Of a DNA stretch of 64,000 nt, positions 56,454 through 64,000 are shown piece by piece. The translations under genes were made by a program, and so were the position numbers. Position 1 is the stretch's first letter, and each line of letters opens with the position of its first letter. The stretch lies in NCBI RefSeq assembly GCF_018704125.1, contig NZ_JAGTIS010000019.1, forward strand, positions 1 to 64,000. Direction: 5' to 3'. The notes below the pieces were generated by a model. That model worked only from the letters and a program-made list of their open reading frames with translations. It ran no database searches and was not told the origin of the DNA. The stretch comes from Metapseudomonas boanensis. Its GTDB lineage: Bacteria > Pseudomonadota > Gammaproteobacteria > Pseudomonadales > Pseudomonadaceae.

Positions 56454-57578
56454 ATGCCTATATTCGCTACGCCTTTTGCCCAACTCGAACTACTGCGCCA
56501 GCCCGAGCAGCAGGATGATCCGCTGCAGGCCTTCGATGCCGCCGACGAATATCTGCTCAACCACCTGCATGAGCAAGGTCTGGCCGCCGATACCCGCGTC
56601 CTGGTACTGAACGACAGCTTCGGTGCCTTGGCCGCCAGCCTGGCCTCCTGTGCACAGGTCACCAGCAGCGGAGACTCGCACCTGGGCCATATCGCCCTGC
56701 AACGCAATCTGGCGCGCAATGGCCTGGCCGATGCGGCGGTACGCTTCGTGCCCGCCAGCGAGACAGTCAAGGGGTCCTTCGACCGGGTGCTGATCCGCGT
56801 CCCCAAGACCCTGGCCCTGCTGGAGGAACAACTGATCCGCCTGCACGGCCAACTGGCTCCAGGCGCCACGGTAGTGGCTGCCGGCATGGTCAAGCACCTG
56901 CCCCATGCGGCGGGTGACCTGCTGGAGAAATACATCGGTCCGATGCAGCCGTCACTGGCGGTGAAGAAGGCCCGCCTGCTGATTGCCACGCCTGTGGATA
57001 AACCCGCTGTAGCCTCGCCCTACCCGACCCGCTACGAGCTGGACCAGCCGCGTCTGATGCTGATCAACCACGCCAACGTGTTCTGTCGCGAAGGCCTGGA
57101 CATCGGCACCCGCGCCTTTCTCCCGCACTTGCCGCGCAGTCTGGGCGCACTGAAGGTGGCTGACCTTGGCTGCGGCAACGGCGTGCTGGGTATCGCCTAC
57201 GCGCTGGCCAACCCGCAAGCCGAACTGACCCTGGTGGACGAGTCCTATATGGCCGTGCAATCGGCGCGGGAAAACTGGCAAGCGGCCTTGGGCGAGCGCC
57301 CCGCGGATATCCGTGCCGGCGACGGCTTGGCCGAACAGCCGGCGGACTCGCTGGACCTGGTGCTGTGCAACCCGCCCTTCCACCAGCAGCAGGTGGTGGG
57401 CGACTTCCTCGCCTGGCGGATGTTCGTGCAGGCGCGCAATGCGCTGGTGAAAGGCGGCGAGTTGTGGGTAGTCGGTAACCGCCACCTGGGCTACCACGCC
57501 AAGCTCAAGCGGCTGTTCCGCGGTGTGGAACAAGTGGCGGCAACGCCCAAGTTCGTAGTGCTGAAAGCGAGCAAGTAA
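56454..57578 (+). CDS. rlmG: 23S rRNA (guanine-N2)-methyltransferase RlmG
   Basis: The 374-residue product has an N-terminal pseudo-methyltransferase domain and a C-terminal SAM domain. Motif I is VADLGCGNGVLGIAYA and the catalytic motif IV NPPFHQQQ (NPPF), typical of RlmG/RsmC. RlmG modifies G1835 (E. coli numbering); RsmC (G1207 of 16S) is the close alternative, but length and tail fit RlmG. The ATG at 56454 lacks a strong Shine-Dalgarno. Confidence 0.87.
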   Translation: MPIFATPFAQLELLRQPEQQDDPLQAFDAADEYLLNHLHEQGLAADTRVLVLNDSFGALAASLASCAQVTSSGDSHLGHIALQRNLARNGLADAAVRFVPASETVKGSFDRVLIRVPKTLALLEEQLIRLHGQLAPGATVVAAGMVKHLPHAAGDLLEKYIGPMQPSLAVKKARLLIATPVDKPAVASPYPTRYELDQPRLMLINHANVFCREGLDIGTRAFLPHLPRSLGALKVADLGCGNGVLGIAYALANPQAELTLVDESYMAVQSARENWQAALGERPADIRAGDGLAEQPADSLDLVLCNPPFHQQQVVGDFLAWRMFVQARNALVKGGELWVVGNRHLGYHAKLKRLFRGVEQVAATPKFVVLKASK

Positions 57579-57617
57579 CTCTGCGCGGGGCCTGGCCGTC
57601 CTCGTCTGAACGCAGCC

Positions 57618-57660
57618 CGCCCCTCCCCCTCTCCCGAAGGGAGAGGATTGGGGTGAGGGA
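57618..57660. repeat. Hairpin repeat of the CCCTCTCCC-GGGAGAGG type
   Basis: CCTCTCCC-GAA-GGGAGAGG (57628-57646), flanked by GCCCCTCC-like and TTGGGGTGAGGG bases, is a motif widely dispersed in GC-rich proteobacterial intergenic DNA. It lies between convergent rlmG and the cio operon. Confidence 0.65.
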
Positions 57661-57684
57661 AGCGGGATTCCGCTCGGACTCCAG

Positions 57685-57849
57685 TCAGGGCGTACTCAAC
57701 CCCGCCGCTGTCATGAACATCCGCAGCAGGTAAGACACCGTCCCCAGTGCCAGCACGCTGGCGGTCCAGATGCCCAGCAGCCAGGCCAGGCGCTGCCACA
57801 GGGGCTTTTTCTCCGGTTTACCCACAAGCTGCACCTCAGTGGTAGCCAT
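57685..57849 (-). CDS. DUF2474 small subunit of the CIO-type oxidase
   Basis: The 54-residue product starts MATTEVQLVGKPEKKPLWQR and has a single membrane helix (LAWLLGIWTASVLALGTVSY). It fits the DUF2474 family encoded after cioB, comparable in place to CydX after cydAB. The start overlaps the cioB end by 14 bases with AGGAAG directly upstream. It was found by reading the strand by hand. Confidence 0.85.
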   Translation of the reverse strand: MATTEVQLVGKPEKKPLWQRLAWLLGIWTASVLALGTVSYLLRMFMTAAGLSTP

Positions 57850-58843
57850 CTTCCTGCCTCACTTTTCCGCGGAATACGTAGTAGCTCCAAGCCGTGTACA
57901 TCAGGATGAACGGGATGATGAACAGCGCCCCAACCAGGATGAAGCCCTGGCTTTGCGGCGGTGCGGCGGCATCCCAGATGGAAACGGCCGGTGGGATCAC
58001 GTTCGGCCAGAGGCTGATGCCCAGGCCGCTGTAGCCAAGGAAGATCAGCACCAGCGTCAGGATGAAGGGCGCGTGATGGGCATTGTTCGCCACCGCGCGC
58101 AGCAGCGCCCAGGTGCACACCAGCACCAGGATCGGCACCGGCATGAACCAGAACAGGTTCGGCAGGCTGAACCAGCGCTCGGCAATTTCCGTGTGGGCCA
58201 GCGGCGTCCAGATGCTGACGATGCCGGTAATCCCCAGCATCACCAGCACCAGCGGCCGCGCCAGGTCGTGCATCTGCTGCTGCAGGCGACCTTCGGTCTT
58301 CATGATCAGCCAGGTGCAGCCGAGCAGCGCATAGGCGGCGATCAGGCCCAGGCCGCAGAACAGCGGGAAGGGCGCCAGCCAGTCCAGCGAACCGCCGGCA
58401 AAGGCGCGGTTCGCCACCGGAATGCCCTCGATGTAGGCGCCCAGCGCAACACCCTGGAAGAAGGTGGCAGCGATGGAGCCGCCGATGAACGCCTTGTCCC
58501 ACAAGTGACGCTTGGCAGGCTTGGCCTTGAAGCGGAACTCGAAGGCCACACCACGGAAGATCAGCCCGAGCAGCATCAGAATCAGTGGCAGGTAGAGCGC
58601 ACTTAGCACCACCGAGTAGGCCAGCGGGAAAGCGCCGAACAGCGCCGCCCCGCCCAGGACCAGCCAAGTCTCGTTGCCGTCCCAGACCGGCGCCACGGTG
58701 TTCATCATCACATCGCGTTCGCCATCGTCCTTGACGAAGGGAAAGAGGATGCCGATCCCCAGGTCAAAGCCATCCATTACCACGTACATCATCACGCCGA
58801 AGACGATGATGATCGCCCAGATCAGCGAAAGGTCGACGCCCAT
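57836..58843 (-). CDS. cioB: Cyanide-insensitive terminal oxidase subunit II CioB
   Basis: CioB pairs with CioA in the bd-type quinol oxidase. The 335-residue product starts MGVDLSLIWAIIIVFGVMMY and has eight membrane segments and the CydB signatures DGFDLGIGILFPFV and WDGNETWLVLGGAALFGAFP. GGAGC precedes the ATG and the cioA stop lies three bases upstream, so translation is coupled. Confidence 0.95.
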   Translation of the reverse strand: MGVDLSLIWAIIIVFGVMMYVVMDGFDLGIGILFPFVKDDGERDVMMNTVAPVWDGNETWLVLGGAALFGAFPLAYSVVLSALYLPLILMLLGLIFRGVAFEFRFKAKPAKRHLWDKAFIGGSIAATFFQGVALGAYIEGIPVANRAFAGGSLDWLAPFPLFCGLGLIAAYALLGCTWLIMKTEGRLQQQMHDLARPLVLVMLGITGIVSIWTPLAHTEIAERWFSLPNLFWFMPVPILVLVCTWALLRAVANNAHHAPFILTLVLIFLGYSGLGISLWPNVIPPAVSIWDAAAPPQSQGFILVGALFIIPFILMYTAWSYYVFRGKVRQEDGYH

Positions 58844-58846
58844 GGT

Positions 58847-60286
58847 TCAGCTCCTCGGCTCGGTTACAGCGTTGTCATCGTCGTCCATGCCCTCTTCGGT
58901 AGCCGAGAGCGGACGAGCAGGCGTGCGTTGTTGGCCAGGGCCGCCAATGCCCTGCTCCTTGCCTTCATGGGTGACCGGTCCCTTGCGCACCAGGCGCATC
59001 ATGTAGCCCAGGCCTGCGCCGAAGAGGACGAAATACACCACCACGAAGGTGACCAGGGTCAGGCTCATCTGCGCCACACTGTGGTTGGACACCGCGTCGG
59101 TGGTGCGCATCAGGCCGTACACGACCCAGGGCTGACGGCCCACCTCGGTGGTGAACCAGCCGGCGAGAATGGCGATCAGCCCAGACGGCCCCAGCCACAG
59201 GCACAGGTAGAGGAACGGTCGCGACTGGAACATTCCGCCGCGCCAGCGCAGCCAGAGACTCCAGACGCCGGCCAGGATCATCAGCATGCCGAGGGCGACC
59301 ATGATGCGGAACGACCAGAACACCACGGTGGAGTTAGGTCGGTCTTCCTTCGGGAACTCCTTGAGCGCCGGCACCTGCTTATCCAGGCTGTGGGTCAGGA
59401 TCAGGCTGCCGAGATAGGGGATTTCCACCTTGAAGCGGGTTTCCTCTCGATCCATGTCGGGCCAGCCGAAGAGGATCAGCGGAGTCGCCTCGCCGTGACT
59501 ATTGTCCCAGTGCCCTTCCATCGCGGCGATCTTCGCCGGCTGGTGCTTTAGGGTGTTGAGCCCGTGCAGGTCGCCGATGAAAGCCTGGACCGGCGCTACC
59601 AGCAGGGCCATCCACATGGCCATCGAGAGCATCTTGCGGATGGCCGGATTGTCGCGGCCGCGCAGCAAATGCCAAGCCGCCGAGGCGCCGACGAAGAAGG
59701 CGGTGGCGAGGAAGGCCGCAGTGGCCATGTGCAGCAGGCGGTAGGGGAAGGACGGGTTGAAGATTACCGCTAGCCAGTCCACCGGCACCACGCGGCCATC
59801 GATGATTTCAAAACCTTGTGGCGTCTGCATCCAGCTGTTGGAGGCGAGGATCCAGAAGGTCGAGATAATGGTGCCGATTGCCACCATCACTGTGGAGAAA
59901 AAGTGCAGGCCCGGCCCTACACGGTTCCAGCCGAACAACATGACACCCAGGAAGCCCGCCTCGAGGAAGAAGGCGGTGAGCACCTCGTAGGTCAGCAAAG
60001 GCCCGGTCACGGCACCGGCGAAATCGGAGAAGGCGCTCCAGTTGGTGCCGAACTGGTAAGCCATCACCAGGCCGGAAACCACGCCCATGCCGAAGTTGAC
60101 TGCGAATATCTTCGACCAGAAGTGGTAGAGGTCGCGATAGACCTCCTGCCGGGTCTTCAGCCAGAGACCTTCCAGCACGGCCAGGTAGCTCGCCAGGCCA
60201 ATGGTGATGGCCGGAAAGATGATGTGGAAGGACACGGTGAACGCGAACTGCATTCGGGCGAGATCGAGCGCCTCCGATCCGAACAT
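58847..60286 (-). CDS. cioA: Cyanide-insensitive terminal oxidase subunit I CioA
   Basis: The 479-residue CydA-type subunit carries the three haems of a bd-type quinol oxidase. The conserved His is in MQFAFTVSFHIIFPAITIG (residue 21), the second His in NPSFPYRLLHMATAAFLATA, and the Q-loop is short with GRQPWVVYGLMRT, as in CIO rather than E. coli CydA. The ATG at 60286 (MFGSEALDLARMQF) with AGAGGA upstream is chosen over an ORF start 39 codons earlier. An Anr-type box lies 149 bases upstream. Confidence 0.96.
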   Translation of the reverse strand: MFGSEALDLARMQFAFTVSFHIIFPAITIGLASYLAVLEGLWLKTRQEVYRDLYHFWSKIFAVNFGMGVVSGLVMAYQFGTNWSAFSDFAGAVTGPLLTYEVLTAFFLEAGFLGVMLFGWNRVGPGLHFFSTVMVAIGTIISTFWILASNSWMQTPQGFEIIDGRVVPVDWLAVIFNPSFPYRLLHMATAAFLATAFFVGASAAWHLLRGRDNPAIRKMLSMAMWMALLVAPVQAFIGDLHGLNTLKHQPAKIAAMEGHWDNSHGEATPLILFGWPDMDREETRFKVEIPYLGSLILTHSLDKQVPALKEFPKEDRPNSTVVFWSFRIMVALGMLMILAGVWSLWLRWRGGMFQSRPFLYLCLWLGPSGLIAILAGWFTTEVGRQPWVVYGLMRTTDAVSNHSVAQMSLTLVTFVVVYFVLFGAGLGYMMRLVRKGPVTHEGKEQGIGGPGQQRTPARPLSATEEGMDDDDNAVTEPRS

Positions 60287-60434
60287 GGCGAATCCTCTAT
60301 CAGGTGGTACAGGGCACGCAGGCATGCCAGTCATCCCGCAATGGGTGCTGCGCATGCTGGAATTGTTGTTGTGCAGGGCAACTGTGAATCGGCGCGGGGC
60401 CAAATGGGCCCTTCACAAAACCAGGAGAAAGGTT

Positions 60435-60448
60435 TTGACGCGGATCAA
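60435..60448 (-). promoter_or_regulatory. Anr-type box upstream of cioA
   Basis: TTGACGCGGATCAA matches TTGAYnnnnATCAA. It lies 149 bases upstream of the cioA start. In P. aeruginosa cioAB is under negative Anr control, so a similar role is plausible here. Confidence 0.65.
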
Positions 60449-60558
60449 GCAGTTAAGAGATTAGCGGGTCACAGAGAAAAGGAATCTGTGGTCCGTTGCC
60501 GCGCGACAGGTTGCCGCAACCTCGGGCCACACCAACGCGGGGGCCACCCCCGTATCCG

Positions 60559-61161
60559 TCACCCCCGACTCTCTCCCTGAAGTGAAGAGGAGCGGCGGGT
60601 AAGGGCAGCGGGCATATCCACATCCCGCAGCACACCCGGATCATCCACTTCGACCGACACCCAGGCCGCACAATGGGCCTGCAGCACCGCACGCGCGCCC
60701 TCATCACCGACCAGCGCCTGAAGTTCCGGCCAGAACACCCGCCCGAACAGCACCGGATGCCCGCGCTGGCCCTGGTACAGCGGAAAAACGATATGCCCCG
60801 CCCCGGCCTGCTCCACCAAGGCCCGCAGGCTGGCCTCGGCAATCCAGGGCATGTCCCCGAGCAGCACGGCGATGGCGTCGGCCGGACCTGTGGATAACGC
60901 TCCGACTCCCGCCGCCAGGCTATGGCCCATGCCTTGCACAGCTTCGGCACAGCGAATGACCGGGCATCCGGCCGGCAGCCCAAGGGCTGCGGGATCATCC
61001 TCCGGCCGCAGAACCACGTGGACATCGCCGAACACCGCCCGTGCACGATCCAGACTGGCTCGCAGCAAGGTGCGGTCATCAGGCAGGCGGGCAATGCGCT
61101 TGTCACTACCGAAGCGGGAGCCGAAACCGGCGGCGAGGATCAGGGCGGTGACGGTAGGCAT
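60559..61161 (-). CDS. MobA-like nucleotidyltransferase (MocA type)
   Basis: The 200-residue product has the MobA/GT-A nucleotide-binding start LILAAGFGSRFGSDKRIA and VLLGDMPWIAEASLRALV. MobA/MocA enzymes add GMP or CMP to molybdopterin. The location in a molybdenum hydroxylase operon supports the cytosine-type MocA (MCD cofactor). GGAGT precedes the ATG. It lies 163 bases after xdhC with a repeat between. Confidence 0.85.
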   Translation of the reverse strand: MPTVTALILAAGFGSRFGSDKRIARLPDDRTLLRASLDRARAVFGDVHVVLRPEDDPAALGLPAGCPVIRCAEAVQGMGHSLAAGVGALSTGPADAIAVLLGDMPWIAEASLRALVEQAGAGHIVFPLYQGQRGHPVLFGRVFWPELQALVGDEGARAVLQAHCAAWVSVEVDDPGVLRDVDMPAALTRRSSSLQGESRG

Positions 61162-61197
61162 GGGTCAACTCCGGATTGCCATTGCGGACTCGAACAC

Positions 61198-61297
61198 TGT
61201 GGGGGCGGGTTCATTCGCTGAGAGGCCAGCGCAGCCGGCCCCTCGAAAATTGCAGGACAGACCTGCGGTCTGCCGGGCGAATGAATTGGCCCCCACA
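61198..61297. repeat. Inverted repeat of the TTCATTCGC class
   Basis: TGTGGGGGCGGGTTCATTCG then C (61198-61218) is complementary with few mismatches to the arm at 61277-61297 (GCGAATGAATTGGCCCCCAC then A). It is the clearest copy of the repeat also seen around 49452-49547, and splits xdhC from the MobA-like gene. Confidence 0.8.
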
Positions 61298-61324
61298 AGA
61301 AATAGCAAAGCCAGGTAACAGGCC

Positions 61325-62296
61325 TCACAGCCTTTCCCGGGCAATCCCATTACGCACCCGCAGGATATCCGCGAGCACAGCGAGGGCGATCTCCGCTGGA
61401 GTCTTGCTCCCCAGATTGAGACCGATGGGGGCGATGATGCGGTCGATCTCCGCTTCGCTCAGGCCGCCAACCCGGCGCAGGCGCTCCAGGCGCTTGGCGC
61501 TGGTGGCCATGGAGCCCATCACGCCGATATAGAACGCCTCAGTGCGCACGGCTTCGATCATCGCCAGGTCGTCGATGCGCGGATCGTGGGTCAGGGCGAC
61601 CACGGCGGTGTCGGCATGGCAGCCGCCCTGGCGGATGAATTCCGACGGCAGCTCGCGGCGAATCTCCACGCCGGGCAGCTCCACACCCTGCAACGCCTCC
61701 TCGCGCGGGTCGCAAAGCACCACCTCGAAGCCCAGGCTGCGGCCGAACTCGGCGCATACCTGGGCCACCGTGGAATAACCCGCCAGCAGCAGGCGCTGGG
61801 CGGCGCCAACGCGAAGGCGCAGGTGATCTCCCGTGCGCTCCACCCTGGGACCTTGCTCGACGTCCGGCAGCAGGCGACGAGTCCCGCAGGGCAGCGTCAC
61901 CTCACGGATCAGCCGGCGTTGTCCGGCGAGGGCACCCGCCAGCTCACGCAGGTGAGCCTGGACGTCGCAGTCGGCCGGCAGATTCTCCACCAGCACTTCG
62001 AGGATTCCGCCACAGGGCAGGCGGATCTGCGAGTTCTCGTCGCTGCCATCGCCATAGCGCACAACCTGAGTCGGCTCGGGAAAAGCGCCGGAGCTCAGGC
62101 GTTCGAGGAAATCATCCTCCACGCAGCCGCCGGACAACGAGCCGATCCAGTGTCCATCCGCAGTAGCCGCCAGCAGCGAGCCCGGCGCGCGAGGCGCCGA
62201 GCCGTAGGTGCCGAGGACCGTACATAGCCACACACGCCGGCCGGCCGCGGACCACTCCAAAGCCTTGCGCACCACCAGTAGGTCAAGGTGTTGCAT
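61325..62296 (-). CDS. XdhC/CoxI family molybdenum cofactor insertion protein
   Basis: The 323-residue product has the XdhC_CoxI N-terminal domain (SLSGGCVEDDFLERL) and a Rossmann C-terminal part (YIGVMGSMATSAKRLERLRR, then APIGLNLGSKTPAEIALAVL). Such proteins sulfurate and insert molybdenum cofactor into hydroxylases. The ATG at 62296 with GGGGA upstream is used; the previous TTG codon is less likely. It sits after the cytochrome gene in the hydroxylase operon. Confidence 0.9.
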   Translation of the reverse strand: MQHLDLLVVRKALEWSAAGRRVWLCTVLGTYGSAPRAPGSLLAATADGHWIGSLSGGCVEDDFLERLSSGAFPEPTQVVRYGDGSDENSQIRLPCGGILEVLVENLPADCDVQAHLRELAGALAGQRRLIREVTLPCGTRRLLPDVEQGPRVERTGDHLRLRVGAAQRLLLAGYSTVAQVCAEFGRSLGFEVVLCDPREEALQGVELPGVEIRRELPSEFIRQGGCHADTAVVALTHDPRIDDLAMIEAVRTEAFYIGVMGSMATSAKRLERLRRVGGLSEAEIDRIIAPIGLNLGSKTPAEIALAVLADILRVRNGIARERL

Positions 62297-62312
62297 CAAC
62301 CGTCATCCCCAA

Positions 62313-63518
62313 TCAGTGAGCCTTCTCGCTACGCAGCTGCGCGACTTGCTCCGGCGTCACCTCGGCTTCCAGGCCACCCCAGGTCTGGCGCAGGTAATTG
62401 AGTAGGTCGCGCATCTGGCCGTCGTCGAGTTTATCCATGAAACCGGGCATCGGCTGCATCCGCTCAAAGCCAGTGAACTGCTGCTCGCGGATGCCATCGT
62501 CGATCACCCGCAGCAGGTTACGCGAATCCGCCAGGCGCAGGGTGGTGTTACCGTCCATCGCCACCGCCACATGGGGCACGCCCTCCCCCGCCGCGCCGTG
62601 GCAGCCGGCACAGAGGTTGAGGTAATGCTGGCGCCCGTTGCGCGCACTGTCGGCCAGCTGTGCCTCGGCCACTGCCTCGATCTTGCGCGGTGCCGGTGGA
62701 CTCTCGCCGAGCAGGTAGGTAGCCATGGCGCGGTGGTCATCCTGCGGCAGGTACTGGGTGCTGTGGTGCAGCACCGGGTACATCTCGTTGAACACCGAAC
62801 CCTGGGCACTGATGCCGTGCTTGAGGAAGGTCGCCAGATCATCGGTGCTCCAGCCACGCGCGGCGAGGTCGTCCGCCAGCAGGCTGGGGGCCTCGTAGCC
62901 CAGCACCACGCCGCCGGTCAGGCGCAGGTCCTGCTGCAACGCGCCAACGGCGTTGCGTGGGGTGTGGCACTCGCCGCAGTGGCCAAGCACTTCCACCAGG
63001 TACTGGCCGCGCTGCCACTCCTCGCCCTTGCCGTCGGCCGCTTCGAGCTGCACGCGGTTCTTGTAGAGCATGTTCCAGAAGGTCATGCCGAAGCGCACGT
63101 TGAAGGGGAAGGCCAGGTCGGTCTTCGGGCTCGGCTTGGCGATGGGCTCGAGGCTCATCAGGTAGGCGTAGATGGCGTCCGAGTCCTCTCGTTTCAGCAG
63201 GTGATAGGAGGTGTAGGGCATGGCCGGATAGAGCTTGCTACCGTCCGGTTTCTCACCCTGGGTCACCGCCTTGTAGAAGTCATCGGCGCTGTAGTGGCCG
63301 ATGCCGTGCGTCTTGTCTGGAGTGATATTGGTGCCATAGATAGTGCCGAACGGCGACACCAGCGGCAGTCCGCCGGCGTATTCGGCGCCACCCTCGATGC
63401 TGTGGCAAGCCACGCAGTCGGCGGCGCGGGCCAGGTACTGGCCGCGCTCGATCTGGGCTTTGTCGGCAGCCTGTGCAGCCAGTGGCAGGAACAGGGCTGC
63501 GAGGAGAAACGCGCGCAT
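62313..63518 (-). CDS. Tri-haem c-type cytochrome of a molybdenum hydroxylase complex
   Basis: The 401-residue product has a signal peptide (MRAFLLAALFLPLAAQAA) and three CxxCH haem sites: CVACH (about residue 34), CGECH (about 186) and CAGCH (about 330). The layout matches cytochrome subunits of periplasmic alcohol/aldehyde dehydrogenases. There is no obvious C-terminal anchor. The ATG at 63518 with GGAGG upstream follows the 2Fe-2S subunit stop by two bases. It probably passes electrons from the hydroxylase to the respiratory chain. Confidence 0.92.
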   Translation of the reverse strand: MRAFLLAALFLPLAAQAADKAQIERGQYLARAADCVACHSIEGGAEYAGGLPLVSPFGTIYGTNITPDKTHGIGHYSADDFYKAVTQGEKPDGSKLYPAMPYTSYHLLKREDSDAIYAYLMSLEPIAKPSPKTDLAFPFNVRFGMTFWNMLYKNRVQLEAADGKGEEWQRGQYLVEVLGHCGECHTPRNAVGALQQDLRLTGGVVLGYEAPSLLADDLAARGWSTDDLATFLKHGISAQGSVFNEMYPVLHHSTQYLPQDDHRAMATYLLGESPPAPRKIEAVAEAQLADSARNGRQHYLNLCAGCHGAAGEGVPHVAVAMDGNTTLRLADSRNLLRVIDDGIREQQFTGFERMQPMPGFMDKLDDGQMRDLLNYLRQTWGGLEAEVTPEQVAQLRSEKAH

Positions 63519-63520
63519 CC

Positions 63521-64000
63521 TCAACCCTCCTTGACCAGGCCGAGGCCTTCGACCACATCGCGCGCAGCGCTGTAGTAGCGAACATATCCGGTGCAGCGAC
63601 AAATGTGCTTGCCGAGGGCGTTTTCGATTTCCCCTTCCAGTTCGCTGCGCTTGACCGGCTGGCGCTGGAGCTTCTCCACCAGCACCGTAGCGGCGTTGAC
63701 ATAGCCGGGCGTGCAGTAGCTGCACTGGAAGGCGAACTGGTCGATGAACTTCTGCTGGATCGGGTTCAGCTCGCTGACCTCGCCCTTGGCATCACGCTTG
63801 GCGTGGCCTTCGATGGTGCGGACCTTCTTGCCGTCGAAGAAATGTGCACCGGTGATGCAGGTACGGATTTCCTCGCTGGTGCCGTCGGCCTTGTCGAGGA
63901 TCGCCACGCAGGCATGGCACACGCCCTGGCCACAGCCCAGGCGCGAGCCGGTGAGGTTCAGGTACTCGTGGAGGAACTCGATCATCATCAGGTCGTCATC
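63521..64000 (-). CDS. 2Fe-2S subunit of an aldehyde/isoquinoline-type molybdenum hydroxylase (5' end beyond window)
   Basis: The visible 159 residues read DDDLMMIEFLHEYLNLTGSR at the start and hold both clusters: CGQGVCHAC plus a later Cys for the plant-type [2Fe-2S], and CSYCTPG with CRCTGY for the second. The frame is open to the window edge, so the true start lies outside; the ATG at 63988 is internal to the ferredoxin fold. The molybdopterin subunit is presumably the next gene, outside the window. Confidence 0.9.
   Translation of the reverse strand, partial: DDDLMMIEFLHEYLNLTGSRLGCGQGVCHACVAILDKADGTSEEIRTCITGAHFFDGKKVRTIEGHAKRDAKGEVSELNPIQQKFIDQFAFQCSYCTPGYVNAATVLVEKLQRQPVKRSELEGEIENALGKHICRCTGYVRYYSAARDVVEGLGLVKEG

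Noticed and set aside
56991-57001. DnaA-box-like CTGTGGATAAA inside rlmG (also near 53623 and 60888)
   Set aside because: These lie singly inside genes and have no repeat partner, so they carry little weight compared with the pair near 24.5-25.0 kb.

Overview
The window is a GC-rich gammaproteobacterial chromosome segment, almost certainly Pseudomonas. The gene order thiO / type IV pilus minor pilins / ispH / fkpB / lspA / ileS / ribF / murJ / rpsT / creA / proB / obgE / rpmA / rplU / ispB and onwards to radA, mscL, fprB and a molybdenum hydroxylase matches, from memory, the P. aeruginosa PAO1 PA4548-PA4620 stretch. MorA, MapZ, a CcoN4-like subunit, CioAB and Pseudomonas-style REP repeats (GCGAGCTTGCTCGCGAA core) agree. 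The species cannot be fixed from this sequence alone.

Layout. 1-127: right end of an IS3-family element that abuts a truncated REP. 194-1285: thiO. 1.5-7.8 kb: a leftward pilE-fimU-pilV-pilW-pilX-pilY1 operon, visibly poorer in GC than its surroundings, with a rightward fimT beside it. 8.6-21.6 kb: housekeeping genes (ispH, fkpB, lspA-ileS-ribF, murJ, rpsT, creA, proB, obgE, rpmA-rplU, ispB). 21.6-28 kb: small conserved genes including a protein behind a Fur box, FklB, a UPF0114 membrane protein, a Lon-like protease and a DksA-type zinc finger. 28.2-36 kb: a DUF4105 envelope protein, rtcB, a lipoprotein, gdhA, a membrane protein and ettA. 36-46.7 kb: the c-di-GMP enzyme MorA, glyA, yjiA, the yjiX-btsT pair, a DUF3015 protein and the PilZ adaptor MapZ. 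46.8-49.5 kb: radA, two small DUF465-like proteins (one behind a perfect Anr box) and mscL. 49.6-55.6 kb: a TerC/CBS protein, then a sulfite-reductase-like gene and its DUF934 partner, divergent from an orphan cbb3 oxidase subunit gene coupled to a CcoQ-like Cys-rich small protein. 55.6-57.6 kb: fprB and rlmG. 57.7-60.3 kb: cioAB with a 54-residue small subunit gene, preceded by an Anr-type box. 60.5 kb to the edge: a molybdenum hydroxylase operon (MobA-like, XdhC-like, tri-haem cytochrome c, 2Fe-2S subunit cut by the window end).

Three themes connect the genes. Surface behaviour and c-di-GMP: PilY1 and the minor pilins, MorA and MapZ. Alternative respiration: CcoN4/CcoQ-like, CysI-like/DUF934 and CioAB lie within 9 kb and resemble a cyanide- or low-oxygen-tolerance set. 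Genome plasticity: several REP pairs, two other inverted-repeat families, the IS end, and breaks in the remembered PAO1 order at the pilin block, after mscL and after rlmG. No CRISPR array, rRNA, tRNA or prophage was seen.
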